Shown piece by piece: positions 22,429-36,195 of a DNA stretch of 64,000 bases. Each line of letters starts with the position of its first letter. Within the stretch, counting starts at the first letter, position 1. The stretch comes from Membranipora membranacea (Eukaryota > Bryozoa > Gymnolaemata > Cheilostomatida > Membraniporidae). The stretch covers positions 8,013,501 to 8,077,500 of the forward strand of contig OU612074.1 of NCBI GenBank assembly GCA_914767715.1, in the 5' to 3' direction. A program made the position numbers and the translations under genes. Below the pieces are notes generated by a model. The model did not search any database and was not told where the DNA came from. It saw only the letters and a program-made list of their open reading frames with translations.

Positions 22429-25400
22429 ATGGGTGGGTATCATGGTTTTTTTTCGCTCGGGTCAAAAATTAGATTTCCTTCCACCCTACCTCATAAGGAG
22501 GAGCAACTCCTGCTTGTCTCAAATCTGAAATCCGTTTGGCTCTGTGGGTCTCCGTTCTCTGTCAGCGCCAGCTTTAACGGCTTCCACTTTCACACTAAAA
22601 AAAACATGCCAAACGGCAGCAGTAAAAAATTAAATCTCTGTCGCAATCATACCTTACTCCGACCAGTTCGAGCCTCCAAGGACCTTATTAAAAATCCAGA
22701 ATATGGAGATCCTCGGATAACCTGGTGGCTAATTAAGCTGACTTTAAATTTTCAAAAATATACCAAGGGTGGGTATCATGGTTTTTTTTCGCTCGGGTCA
22801 AAAAATAGATTTGCTTCCAACCTACCTCATAAGGAGGAGCAACTCCTGCTTGTCTCAAATCTGAAATCCGTTTGGCTCTGTGGGTCTCCGTTTTCCTTCA
22901 GCGCCAGCTTTAACGACGTCCACTTTCACACTAAAAAAACATGCCAAACGGCAGCAGTAATAAATTAAATCTCTGACGCAATCGTATCTAACTCCGACCA
23001 GTTCAAGCCCCAAGGACCTTATTTAAAATCCAGAATATGGAGACCCTAGGATAACCTGGTGGTTAAATAAGCTGACTTTAAATTTTCAAAAATATACCAA
23101 GGGTGGGTGGGTATCATGGTTTTTTTTCGCTCGGGTCAAAAATTAGATTTGCTTCCAACCTACCTCATAAGGAGGAGCAACTCCTGCTTGTCTCAAATCT
23201 GAAATCCGTTTGGCTCTGTGGGTCTCCGTTCTCTGTCAGCGCCAGCTTTAACGGCGTCCACTTTCACACTAAAAACAACATGCCAAACGGCAGCAGTAAA
23301 AAATTAATTAAATCTCTGTCGCAATCATACCTTACTCCGACCAGTTCAAGCCCCCAAGGACCTTATTTAAAATCCAGAATATGGAGATCCTCGGATAACC
23401 TGGTGGCTAATTAAGCTGACTTTAAATTTTCAAAAATATACCAAGGGTGGGTATCATGGTTTTTTTTCGCTCGGGTCAAAAAATAGATTTGCTTCCAACC
23501 TACCTCATAAGGAGGAGCAACTCCTGCTTGTCTCAAATCTGAAATCCGTTTGGCTCTGTGGGTCTCCGTTTTCCTTCAGCGCCAGCTTTAACGACGTCCA
23601 CTTTCACACTAAAAAAACATGCCAAACGGCAGCAGTAATAAATTAAATCTCTGACGCAATCGTATCTAACTCCGACCAGTTCAAGCCCCAAGGACCTTAT
23701 TTAAAATCCAGAATATGGAGACCCTAGGATAACCTGGTGGTTAAATAAGCTGACTTTAAATTTTCAAAAATATACCAAGGGTGGGTGGGTATCATGGTTT
23801 TTTTTCGCTCGGGTCAAAAATTAGATTTGCTTCCAACCTACCTCATAAGGAGGAGCAACTCCTGCTTGTCTCAAATCTGAAATCCGTTTGGCTCTGTGGG
23901 TCTCCGTTCTCTGTCAGCGCCAGCTTTAACGGCGTCCACTTTCACACTAAAAACAACATGCCAAACGGCAGCAGTAAAAAATTAATTAAATCTCTGTCGC
24001 AATCATACCTTACTCCGACCAGTTCAAGCCCCCAAGGACCTTATTTAAAATCCAGAATATGGAGATCCTCGGATAACCTGGTGGCTAATTAAGCTGACAT
24101 TAAATTTTCAAAAATATACCAAGGGTGGGTATCATGGGTTTTTTTCGCTCGGGTCAAAAAATAGATTTGCTTCCAACCTACCTCATAAGGAGGAGCAACT
24201 CCTGCTTGTCTCAAATCTGAAATCAGTTTGGCTCTGTGGGTCTCCGTTCTCCGTCAGCGCCAGCTTTAACGACGTCCACTTTCACACTAAAAAAACATGC
24301 CAAACGGCAGCAGTAAGAAATTAAATCTCTGTCGCAATCATACCTGACTCCGACCAGTTCAAGCCCCCAAGGACCTTATTTAAAATCCAGAATATGGAGA
24401 TCCTCGGATAACCTGGTGGCTAATTAAGCTGACTTTAAATTTTCAAAATTATACCAAGGGTGGGTATCATGGTTTTTTTTCGCTCGGGCCAAAAAATAGA
24501 TTTGCTTCCAACCTACCTCATAAGGAGGAGCAACTCCTGCTTGTCTCAAATCTGAAATCCGTTTGGCTCTGTGGGTCTCCGTTCTCCTTCAGCGCCAGCT
24601 TTAACGACGTCCACTTTCACACTAAAAAAACATGCCAAACGGCAGCAGTAAAAAATTAAATCTCTGACGCAATCGTATCTAACTCCGACCAGTTCAAGCC
24701 CCAAGGACCTTATTTAAAATCCAGAATATGGAGACCCTAGGATAACCTGGTGGTTAAATAAGCTGACTTTAAATTTTCAAAAATATACCAAGGGTGGGTG
24801 GGTATCATGGTTTTTTTTCGCTCGGGTCAAAAATTAGATTTGCTTCCAACCTACCTCATAAGGAGGAGCAACTCCTGCTTGTCTCAAATCTGAAATCCGT
24901 TTGGCTCTGTGGGTCTCCGTTCTCTGTCAGCGCCAGCTTTAACGGCTTCCACTTTCACACTAAAAAAAACATGCCAAACGGCAGCAGTAAAAAATTAAAT
25001 CTCTGTCGCAATCATACCTTACTCCGACCAGTTCGAGCCTCCAAGGACCTTATTAAAAATCCAGAATATGGAGATCCTCGGATAACCTGGTGGCTAATTA
25101 AGCTGACTTTAAATTTTCAAAAATATACCAAGGGTGGGTATCATGGTTTTTTTTTCGCTCGGGCTAAAAAATAGATTTGCTTCCAACCTACCTCATAAGG
25201 AGGAGCAACTCCTGCTTGTCTCAAATCTGAAATCCGTTTGGCTCTGTGGGTCTCCGTTCTCCTTCAGCGCCAGCTTTAACGACGTCCACTTTCACACTAA
25301 AAAAACATGCCAAACGGCAGCAGTAAAAAATTAAATCTCTGACGCAATCGTATCTAACTCCGACCAGGTCAAGCCCCAAGGACCTTATTTAAAATCCAGA

Positions 25401-26350
25401 ATATGGAGACCCTAGGATAACCTGGTGGTTAAATAAGCTGACTTTAAATTTTCAAAAATATACCAAGGGTGGGTGGGTATCATGGTTTTTTTTCGCTCGG
25501 GTCAAAAATTAGATTTGCTTCCAACCTACCTCATAAGGAGGAGCAACTCCTGCTTGTCTCAAATCTGAAATCCGTTTGGCTCTGTGGGTCTCCGTTCTCT
25601 GTCAGCGCCAGCTTTAACGGCTTCCACTTTCACACTAAAAAAAACATGCCAAACGGCAGCACTAAAAAATTAAATCTCTGTCGCAATCATACCTTACTCC
25701 GACCAGTTCGAGCCTCCAAGGACCTTATTAAAAATCCAGAATATGGAGATCCTCGGATAACCTGGTGGCTAATTAAGCTGACTTTAAATTTTCAAAAATA
25801 TACCAAGGGTGGGTATCATGGTTTTTTTTCGCTCGGGTCAAAAAATAGATTTGCTTCCAACCTACCTCATAAGGAGGAGCAACTCCTGCTTGTCTCAAAT
25901 CTGAAATCCGTTTGGCTCTGTGGGTCTCCGTTTTCCTTCAGCGCCAGCTTTAACGACGTCCACTTTCACACTAAAAAAACATGCCAAACGGCAGCAGTAA
26001 AAAATTAAATCTCTGACGCAATCGTATCTAACTCCGACCAGTTCAAGCCCCAAGGACCTTATTTAAAATCCAGAATATGGAGACCCTAGGATAACCTGGT
26101 GGTTAAATAAGCTGACTTTAAATTTTCAAAAATATACCAAGGGTGGGTGGGTATCATGGTTTTTTTTCGCTCGGGTCAAAAATTAGATTTGCTTCCAACC
26201 TACCTCATAAGGAGGAGCAACTCCTGCTTGTCTCAAATCTGAAATCCGTTTGGCTCTGTGGGTCTCCGTTCTCTGTCAGCGCCAGCTTTAACGGCGTCCA
26301 CTTTCACACTAAAAAAACATGCCAAACGGCAGCAGTAAAAAATTAATTAA
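22429..26350 (+). repeat. Dimeric and trimeric higher-order region marked by an extra GGGT
   Basis: Units with GGGTGGGTGGGTATC (one more GGGT than usual), AAAAATTAGATTTGC, TTCTCTGTCAGCG and AACGGCTTCC or AACGGCGTCC recur with starts near 22429, 23103, 23781, 24794, 25469 and 26143. The spacings are about 674, 678, 1013, 675 and 674 bp. Each is paired with a partner unit carrying TTCCTTCAGCGCC, CTCTGACGCAATCGTATC and GACCCTAGG. This is a clear two-monomer repeat with one three-monomer interval. A further GGGTGGGTGGG unit occurs at 29171. Confidence 0.85.
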
Positions 26351-28499
26351 ATCTCTGTCGCAATCATACCTTACTCCGACCAGTTCAAGCCCCCAAGGAC
26401 CTTATTTAAAATCCAGAATATGGAGATCCTCGGATAACCTGGTGGCTAATTAAGCTGACATTAAATTTTCAAAAATATACCAAGGGTGGGTATCATGGGT
26501 TTTTTTCGCTCGGGTCAAAAAATAGATTTGCTTCCAACCTACCTCATAAGGAGGAGCAACTCCTGCTTGTCTCAAATCTGAAATCAGTTTGGCTCTGTGG
26601 GTCTCCGTTCTCCGTCAGCGCCAGCTTTAACGACGTCCACTTTCACACTAAAAAAACATGCCAAACGGCAGCAGTAAGAAATTAAATCTCTGTCGCAATC
26701 ATACCTAACTCCGACCAGTTCAAGCCCCCAAGGACCTTATTTAAAATCCAGAATATGGAGATCCTCGGATAACCTGGTGGCTAATTAAGCTGACTTTAAA
26801 TTTTCAAAATTATACCAAGGGTGGGTATCATGGTTTTTTTTCGCTCGGGCCAAAAAATAGATTTGCTTCCAACCTACCTCATAAGGAGGAGCAACTCCTG
26901 CTTGTCTCAAATCTGAAATCCGTTTGGCTCTGTGGGTCTCCGTTCTCCGTCAGCGCCAGCTTTAACGACGTCCACTTTCACACTAAAAAAACATGCCAAA
27001 CGGCAGCAGTAAAAAATTAAATCTCTGTCGCAATCATACCTAACTCCGACCAGTTCAAGCCCCCAAGGACCTTATTTAAAATCCAGAATATGGAGATCCT
27101 CGGATAACCTGGTGGCTAATTAAGCTGACTTTAAATTTTCAAAAATATACCAAGGGTGGGTATCATGGTTTTTTTTCGCTCGGGTCAAAAAATAGATTTG
27201 CTTCCAACCTACCTAATAAGGAGGAGCAACTCCTGCTTGTCTCAAATCTGAAATCCGTTTGGCTCTGTGGGTCTCCGTTCTCCGTCAGCGCCAGCTTTAA
27301 CGACGTCCACTTTCACACTAAAAAAACATGCCAAACGGCAGCAGTAAAAATTAAGTCTCTGTCGCAATCATACCTAACTCCGACCAGTTCAAGCCCCCAA
27401 GGACCTTATTGAAAATCCAGAATATGGAGATCCTCGGATAACCTAGTGGCTAATTAAGCTGACTTTAAATTTTCAAAAATATACCAAGGGTGGGTATCAT
27501 GGTTTTTTTTCGCTCGGGTCAAAAAATAGATTTGCTTCCAACCTACCTCATAAGGAGGAGCAACTCCTGCTTGTCTCAAATCTGAAATCCGTTTGGCTCT
27601 GTGGGTCTCCGTTCTCCGTCAGCGCCAGCCTTAACGACGTCCTTTTTCACACTAAAAAAAACATGCCAAACGGCAGCAGTAAAAAATTAAATCTCTGTCG
27701 CAATCATACCTAACTCCGACCAGTTCAAGCCCCCAAGGACCTTATTTAAAATGCAGAATATGGAGATCCTCGGATAACCTGGTGGCTAATTAAGCTGCAT
27801 TTAAATTTTCAAAAATATACCAAGGGTGGGTATCATGGTTTTTTTTCGCTCGGGTCAAATAATAGATTTGCTTCCAACCTACCTCATAAGGAGGAGCAAC
27901 TCCTGCTTGTCTCAAATCTGAAATCCGTTTGGCTCTGTGGGTCTCCGTTCTCCGTCAGCGCCAGCTTTAACGACGTCCACTTTCACACTAAAAAAACATG
28001 CCAAACGGCAGCAGTAAAAAATTAAATCTCTGACGCAATCGTATCTAACTCCGACCAGTTCAAGCCCCCAAGGACCTTATTTAAAATCCAGAATATGGAG
28101 ACCCTAGGATAACCTGGTGGCTAAATAAGCTGACTTTAAATTTTCAAAAATATACCAAGGGTGGGTATCATGGTTTTTTTTCGCTCGGGTCAAAAATTAG
28201 ATTTGCTTCCAACCTACCTCATAAGGAGGAGCAACTCCTGCTTGTCTCAAATCTGAAATCCGTTTTGCTCTGTGGGTCTCCGTTCTCCGTCAGCGCCAGC
28301 TTTAACGGCGTCCACTTTCACACTACAAAAAACATGCCAAACGGCAGCAGTAAAAAATTAATTAAATCTCTGTCGCAATCATACCTTACTCCGACCAGTT
28401 CAAGCCCCCAAGGACCTTATTTAAAATCCAGAATATGGAGATCCTCGGATAACCTGGTGGCTAATTAAGCTGACATTAAATTTTCAAAAATATACCAAG

Positions 28500-29165
28500 G
28501 GTGGGTATCATGGGTTTTTTTCGCTCGGGTCAAAAAATAGATTTGCTTCCAACCTACCTCATAAGGAGGAGCAACTCCTGCTTGTCTCAAATCTGAAATC
28601 AGTTTGGCTCTGTGGGTCTCCGTTCTCTGTCAGCGCCAGCTTTAACGACGTCCACTTTCACACTAAAAAAACATGCCAAACGGCAGCAGTAAGAAATTTA
28701 ATCTCTGTCGCAATCATACCTAACTCCGACCAGTTCAAGCCCCCAAGGACCTTATTTAAAATCCAGAATATGGAGATCCTCGGATAACCTGGTGGCTAAT
28801 TAAGCTGACTTTAAATTTTCAAAATTATACCAAGAGTGGGTATCATGTTTTTTTTTCGCTCGGGCCAAAAAATAGATTTGCTTCCAACCTACCTCATAAG
28901 GAGGAGCAACTCCTGCTTGTCTCAAATCTGAAATCCGTTTGGCTCTGTGGGTCTCCGTTCTCCGTCAGCGCCAGCTTTAACGACGTCCACTTTCACACTA
29001 AAAAAACATGCCAAACGGCAGCAGTAAAAAATTAAATCTCTGTCGCAATCACACCTAACTCCGACCAGTTCAAGCCCCCAAGGACCTTATTTAAAATCCA
29101 GAATATGGAGACCCTAGGATAACCTGGTGGTTAAATAAGCTGACTTTAAATTTTCAAAAATATAC
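28500..29165 (+). repeat. Two-monomer segment duplicated nine monomers away, copy 1
   Basis: Shared with about 31535-32200: ATCATGGGTTTTTTTCG, AATCAGTTTGG, CAGTAAGAAATT, ACCAAGAGTGGG with ATCATG followed by nine T, and CAATCACACCTAAC. The offset is about 3035 bp. The following unit differs, because copy 1 has the extra GGGT at 29171 and copy 2 does not. Confidence 0.7.
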
Positions 29166-30359
29166 CAAGGGTGGGTGGGTATCATGGTTTTTTTTCGCTC
29201 GGGTCAAAAATTAGATTTGCTTCCAACCTACCTCATAAGGAGGAGCAACTCCTGCTTGTCTCAAATCTGAAATCCGTTTGGCTCTGTGGGTCTCCGTTCT
29301 CTGTCAGCGCCAGCTTTAACGGCGTCCACTTTCACACCAAAAAAAACATGCCAAACGGCAGCAGTAAAAAATTAATTAAATCTCTGTCGCAATCATACCT
29401 TACTCCGACCAGTTCAAGCCCCCAAGGACCTTATTTAAAATCCAGAATATGGAGATCCTCGGATAACCTGGTGGCTAATTAAGCTGACATTAAATTTTCA
29501 AAAATATACCAAGGGTGGGTATCATGGGTTTTTTTCGCTCGGGTCAAAAAATAGATTTGCTTCCAACCTACCTCATAAGGAGGAGCAACTCCTGCTTGTC
29601 TCAAATCTGAAATCAGTTTGGCTCTGTGGGTCTCCGTTTTCCGTCAGCGCCAGCTTTAACGACGTCCACTTTCACACTAAAAAAACATGCCAAACGGCAG
29701 CAGTAAGAAATTAATTCTCTGTCGCAATCATACCTAACTCCGACCAGTTCAAGCCCCCAAGGACCTTATTTAAAATCCAGAATATGGAGATCCTCGGATA
29801 ACCTGGTGGCTAATTAAGCTGACTTTAAATTTTCAAAATTATACCAAGGGTGGGTATCATGGTTTTTTTTCGCTCGGGCCAAAAAATAGATTTGCTTCCA
29901 ACCTACCTCATAAGGAGGAGCAACTCCTGCTTGTCTCAAATCTGAAATCCGTTTGGCTCTGTGGGTCTCCGTTCTCCGTCAGCGCCAGCTTTAACGACGT
30001 CCACTTTCACACTAAAAAAACATGCCAAACGGCAGCAGTAAAAAATTAAATCTCTGTCGCAATCATACCTAACTCCGACCAGTTCAAGCCCCCAAGGACC
30101 TTATTTAAAATCCAGAATATGGAGATCCTCGGATAACCTGGTGGCTAATTAAGCTGACTTTAAATTTTCAAAAATATACCAAGGGTGGGTATCATGGTTT
30201 TTTTTCGCTCGGGTCAAAAAATAGATTTGCTTCCAACCTACCTAATAAGGAGGAGCAACTCCTGCTTGTCTCAAATCTGAAATCCGTTTGGCTCTGTGGG
30301 TCTCCGTTCTCCGTCAGCGCCAGCTTTAACGACGTCCACTTTCACACTAAAAAAACATG

Positions 30360-31210
30360 CCAAACGGCAGCAGTAAAAAATTAAATCTCTAACGCAATCG
30401 TATCTAACTCCGACCAGTTCAAGCCCCCTAGGACCTTATTTAAAATCCAGAATATGGAGACCCTAGGATAACCTGGTGGCTAAATAAGCTGACTTTAAAT
30501 TTTCAAAAATATACCAAGGGTGGGTATCATGGTTTTTTTTCGCTCGGGTCAAAAAATAGATTTGCTTCCAACCTACCTCATAAGGAGGAGCAACTCCTGC
30601 TTGTCTCAAATCTGAAATCCGTTTGGCTCTGTGGGTCTCCGTTCTCCGTCAGCGCCAGCTTTAACGACGTCCACTTTCACACTAAAAAAAACATGCCAAA
30701 CGGCAGCAGTAAAAAATTGATTAAATCTCTGTCGCAATCATACCTTACTCCGACCAGTTCAAGCCCCCAAGGACCTTATTTAAAATCCAGAATATGGAGA
30801 TCCTCGAATAACCTGGTGGCTAATTAAGCTGACATTAAGTTTTCAAAAATATACCAAGGGTGGGTATCATGGGTTTTTTTCGCTCGGGTCATAAAATAGA
30901 TTTGCTTCCAACCTACCTCATAAGGAGGAGCAACTCCTGCTTGTCTTAAATCTGAAATCAGTTTGGCTCTGTGGGTCTCCGTTCTCCGTCAGCGCCAGCT
31001 TTAACGACGTCTACTTTCACACTAAAAAAACATGCCAAACGGCAGCAGTAAGAAATTAAATCTCTGTCGCAATCATACCTAACTCCGACCAGTTCAAGCC
31101 CCCAAGGACCTTATTTAAAATCCAGAATATGGAGATCCTCGGATAACCTGGTGGCTAATTAAGCTGACTTTAAATTTTCAAAATTATACCAAGGGTGGGT
31201 ATCATGTTTT
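30360..31210 (+). repeat. Segment duplicated ten monomers away, copy 1
   Basis: Matches about 33710-34560 at an offset of 3350 bp. Shared variants are CTCTAACGCAATCGTATC, AGCCCCCTAGG, AAAAAATTGATTAAATC, GACATTAAGTTTTC, GTCATAAAATAG, CAGTAAGAAATT and ATCATG with nine T. Copy 1 has TCCTCGAATAACC where copy 2 has TCCTGGAATAACC. Confidence 0.75.
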
Positions 31211-31534
31211 TTTTTCGCTCGGGCCAAAAAATAGATTTGCTTCCAACCTACCTCATAAGGAGGAGCAACTCCTGCTTGTCTCAAATCTGAAATCCGTTTG
31301 GCTCTGTGGGTCTCCGTTCTCCGTCAGCGCCAGCTTTAACGACGTCCACTTTCACACTAAAAAAAACGTGCCAAACGGCAGCAGTAAAAAATTAAATCTC
31401 TGTCGCAATCATACCTAACTCCGACCAGTTCAAGCCCCCAAGGACCTTTTTTAAAATCCAGAATATGGAGATCCTCGGATAACCTGGTGGCTAATTAAGC
31501 TGACTTTAAACTTTCAAAAATATACCAATGGTGG

Positions 31535-32200
31535 GTATCATGGGTTTTTTTCGCTCGGGTCAAAAAATAGATTTGCTTCCAACCTACCTCATAAGGAGGA
31601 GCAACTCCTGCTTGTCTCAAATCTGAAATCAGTTTGGCTCTGTGGGTCTCCGTTCTCTGTCAGCGCCAGCTTTAACGACGTCCACTTTCACACTAAAAAA
31701 ACATGCCAAACGGCAGCAGTAAGAAATTAAATCTCTGTCGCAATCATACCTAACTCCGACCAGTTCAAGCCCCCAAGGACCTTATTTAAAATCCAGAATA
31801 TGGAGATCCTCGGATAACCTGGTGGCTAATTAAGCTGACTTTAAATTTTCAAAATTATACCAAGAGTGGGTATCATGTTTTTTTTTCGCTCGGGCCAAAA
31901 AATAGATTTGCTTCCAACCTACCTCATAAGGAGGAGCAACTCCTGCTTGTCTCAAATCTGAAATCCGTTTGGCTCTGTGGGTCTCCGTTCTCCGTCAGCG
32001 CCAGCTTTAACGACGTCCACTTTCACACTAAAAAAACATGCCAAACGGCAGCAGTAAAAAATTAAATCTCTGTCGCAATCACACCTAACTCCGACCAGTT
32101 CAAGCCCCCAAGGACCTTATTTAAAATCCAGAATATGGAGACCCTAGGATAACCTGGTGGTTAAATAAGCTGACTTTAAATTTTCAAAAATATACCAAGG
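31535..32200 (+). repeat. Two-monomer segment duplicated nine monomers away, copy 2
   Basis: This is the counterpart of 28500-29165 with the same ordered private variants, including CAATCACACCTAAC and GACCCTAGG. Its right junction leads to a unit with a contracted TCTCCGT microrepeat at 32317. Confidence 0.7.
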
Positions 32201-33709
32201 GTGGGTATCATGGTTTTTTTTCGCTCGGGTCAAAAAATAGATTTGCTTCCAACCTACCTAATAAGGAGGAGCAACTCCTGCTTGTCTCAAATCTGAAATC
32301 TGTTAGGCTCTGTGGGTCTCCGTCAGCGCCAGCTTTAACGACGTCCACTTTCACACTAAAAAAACATGCCAAACGGCAGCAGTAAAAAATTAAATCTCTG
32401 TCGCAATCATACCTAACTCCGACCAGTTCAAGCCCCCAAGGACCTTATTAAAAATCCAGAATATGGAGATCCTCGGATAACCTAGTGGCTAGTTAAGCTG
32501 ACTTTAAATTTTCAAAAATATACCAAGGGTGGGTATCATGCTTTTTTTTCGCTCCGGTCAAAAAATAGACTTGCTTCCAACCTACCTCATGAGGAGGAGC
32601 AACTCCTGCTTGTCTCAAATCTGAAATCCGTTTGGCTCTGTGGGTCTACGTTCTCCATCAGCGTAAGCTTTAACGACGTCCACTTTCACACTAAAAAAAA
32701 CATGCCAAACGGCAGAAGTAAAAAATTAAATCTCTGTCGCAATCATACCTTACTCCGACCAGTTCGAGCCCCCAAGGACCTTAATTAAAATCCAGAATAT
32801 GGTGATCCTCGGATAACCTGGTGGCTAAATAAGCTGACTTTAAATTTTCAAAAATATACCAAGGGTGGGTATCATGGTTTTTTTTCGCTCGGGTCAAAAA
32901 CTAGATTTGCTTCCAACCTACCTCATAAGGAGGAGCAACTCCTGCTTGTCTCAAATCAGAAATCAGTTTGGCTTTGTGGGTCTCCGTTCTCGGTCAGCGC
33001 CAGCTTTAACGACGTCCACTTTCACACTAAAAAAACATGCCAAACGGTAGCAGTAAGAAATTAAATCTCTGTCGCAATCATACCTAACTCCGACCAGTTC
33101 AAGCCCCCAAGGACCTTATTTAAAATCCAGAATATGGAGATCCTCGGATAACCTGGTGGCTAATTAAGCTGACTTTAAATTTTCAAAATTATACCAAGAG
33201 TGGGTATCATGTTTTTTTTTCGCTCGGGCCAAAAAATAGATTTGCTTCCAACCTACCTCATAAGGAGGAGCAACTCCTGCTTGTCTCAAATCTGAAATCC
33301 GTTTGGCTTTGTGGGTCTCCGTTCTCCGTCAGCGCCAGCTTTAACGACGTCCACTTTCACACTAAAAAAACATGCCAAACGGCAGCAGTAAAAAATTAAA
33401 TCTCTGTCGCAATCATACCTAACTCCGACCAGTTCAAGCCCCCAAGGACCTTTTTTAAAATCCAGAATATGGAGATCCTCGGATAACCTGGTGGCTAATT
33501 AAACTGACTTTAAATTTTCAAAAATATACCAAGGGTGGGTATCATGGTTTTTTTTCGCTCGGGTCAGAAAATAGATTTGCTTCCAACCTACCTCATAAGG
33601 AGGAGCAACTCCTGCTTGTCTCAAATCTGAAATCCGTTTGGCTCTGTGGGTCTCCGTTCTTCGTCAGCGCCAGCTTTAACGACGTCCACTTTCACACTAA
33701 AAAAACATG

Positions 33710-34560
33710 CCAAACGGCAGCAGTAAAAAATTAAATCTCTAACGCAATCGTATCTAACTCCGACCAGTTCAAGCCCCCTAGGACCTTATTTAAAATCCAG
33801 AATATGGAGACCCTAGGATAACCTGGTGGCTAAATAAGCTGACTTTAAATTTTCAAAAATATACCAAGGGTGGGTATCATGGTTTTTTTTCGCTCGGGTC
33901 AAAAAATAGATTTGCTTCCAACCTACCTCATAAGGAGGAGCAACTCCTGCTTGTCTCAAATCTGAAATCCGTTTGGCTCTGTGGGTCTCCGTTCTCCGTC
34001 AGCGCCAGCTTTAACGACGTCCACTTTCACGCTAAAAAAAACATGCCAAACGGCAGCAGTAAAAAATTGATTAAATCTCTGTCGCAATCATACCTTACTC
34101 CGACCAGTTCAAGCCCCCAAGGACCTTATTTAAAATCCAGAATATGGAGATCCTGGAATAACCTGGTGGCTAATTAAGCTGACATTAAGTTTTCAAAAAT
34201 ATACCAAGGGTGGGTATCATGGGTTTTTTTCGCTCGGGTCATAAAATAGATTTGCTTCCAACCTACCTCATAAGGAGGAGCAACTCCTGCTTGTCTCAAA
34301 TCTGAAATCAGTTTGGCTCTGTGGGTCTCCGTTCTCCGTCAGCGCCAGCTTTAACGACGTCCACTTTCACACTAAAAACACATGCCAAACGGCAGCAGTA
34401 AGAAATTAAATCTCTGTCGCAATCATACCTAACTCCGACCAGTTCAAGCCCCCAAGGACCTTATTTAAAATCCAGAATATGGAGATCCTCGGATAACCTG
34501 GTGGCTAATTAAGCTGACTTTAAAGTTTCAAAATTATACCAAGGGTGGGTATCATGTTTT
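33710..34560 (+). repeat. Segment duplicated ten monomers away, copy 2
   Basis: This is the counterpart of 30360-31210. Private changes of this copy include CACGCTAAAAA near 34029 and AAAAACACATGCC near 34376. The latter recurs at 35390, which links it to the following three-monomer repeat. Confidence 0.75.
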
Positions 34561-36195
34561 TTTTTCGCTCGGGCCAAAAAATAGATTTGCTTCCAACCTA
34601 CCTCATAAGGAGGAGCAACTCCTGCTTGTCTCAAATCTGAAATCCGTTTGGCTCTGTGGGTCTCCGTTCTCCGTCAGCGCCAGCTTTAACGACGTCCACT
34701 TTCACACTAAAAAAACATGCCAAACGGCAGCAGTAAAAAATTAAATCTCTGTCGCAATCATACCTAACTCCGACCAGTTCAAGCCCCCAAGGACCTTTAT
34801 TAAAATCCAGAATATGGAGATCCTCGGATAACCTGGTGGCTAATTAAGCTGACTTTAAATTTTCAAAAATATACCAAGGGTGGGTATCATGGTTTTTTTT
34901 CGCTCGGGTCAAATAATAGATTTGCTTCCAACCTACCTAATAAGGAGGAGCAACTCCTGCTTGTCTCAAATCTGAAATCCGTTTGGCTCTGTGGGTCTCC
35001 GTTCTCCGTTCTCCGTCAGCGCCAGCTTTAACGACGTCCACTTTCACACTAAAAAAAACATGCCAAACGGCAGCAGTAAAAAATTAAATCTCTGTCGCAA
35101 TCATACCTAACTCCAACCAGTTCAAGCCCCCAAGGACCTTATTTAAAATCCAGAATATGGAGATCCTCGGATAACCTTGTGGCTAATTAAGCTGACATTA
35201 AGTTTTCAAAAATATACCAAGGGTGGGTATCATGGGTTTTTTTCGCTCGGGTCATAAAATAGATTTGCTTCCAACCTACCTCATAAGGAGGAGCAACTCC
35301 TGCTTGTCTCAAATCTGAAATCAGTTTGGCTCTGTGGGTCTCCGTTCTCCGTCAGCGCCAGCTTTAACGACGTCCACTTTCACACTAAAAACACATGCCA
35401 AACGGCAGCAGTAAGAAATTAAATCTCTGTCGCAATCATACCTAACTCCGACCAGTTCAAGCCCCCAAGGACCTTATTTAAAATCCCGAATATGGAGATC
35501 CTCGGATAACCTGGTGGCTAATTAAGCTGACTTTAAATTTTCAAAATTATACCAAGGGTGGGTATCATGTTTTTTTTTCGCTCGGGCCAAAAAATAGATT
35601 TGCTTCCAACCTACCTCATAAGGAGGAGCAACTCCTGCTTGTCTCAAATCTGAAATCCGTTTGGCTCTGTGGGTCTCCGTTCTCCGTCAGCGCCAGCTTT
35701 AACGACGTCCACTTTCACACTAAAAAAACATGCCAAACGGCAGCAGTAAAAAATTAAATCTCTGTCGCAATCATACCTAACTCCGACCAGTTCAAGCCCC
35801 CAAGGACCTTTTTTAAAATCCAGAATAAGGAGATCCTCGGATAACCTGGTGGCTAATTAAGCTGACTTTAAATTTTCAAAAATATACCAAGGGTGGGTAT
35901 CATGGTTTTTTTTCGCTCGGGTCAAAAAATAGATTTGCTTCCAACCTACCTAATAAGGAGGAGCAACTCCTGCTTGTCTCAAATCTGAAATCCGTTTGGC
36001 TCTGTGGGTCTCCGTTCTCCGTTCTCCGTCAGCGCCAGCTTTAACGACGTCCACTTTCACACTAAAAAAAACATGCCAAACGGCAGCAGTAAAAAATTAA
36101 ATCTCTGTCGCAATCATACCTAACTCCAACCAGTTCAAGCCCCCAAGGACCTTATTTAAAATCCAGAATATGGAGATCCTCGGATAACCTTGTGG
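34190..36195 (+). repeat. Three-monomer tandem higher-order repeat (two copies)
   Basis: The tracts about 34190-35180 and 35200-36195 match at an offset of about 1012 bp. Both contain GACATTAAGTTTTC, GTCATAAAATAG, AAAACACATGCC, ATCATG with nine T, CCTAATAAGG, a tripled TCTCCGT microrepeat, CTCCAACCAGTTC and AACCTTGTGGC in the same order. Confidence 0.75.
34996..35016 (+). repeat. Expanded 7-bp microrepeat inside the monomer
   Basis: TCTCCGT, normally present twice in tandem in each unit, occurs three times here and at 36009-36029. It occurs once at 32317-32323. This is replication-slippage variation on top of the 335-bp unit, and it serves as a marker for the three-monomer duplication. Confidence 0.9.
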
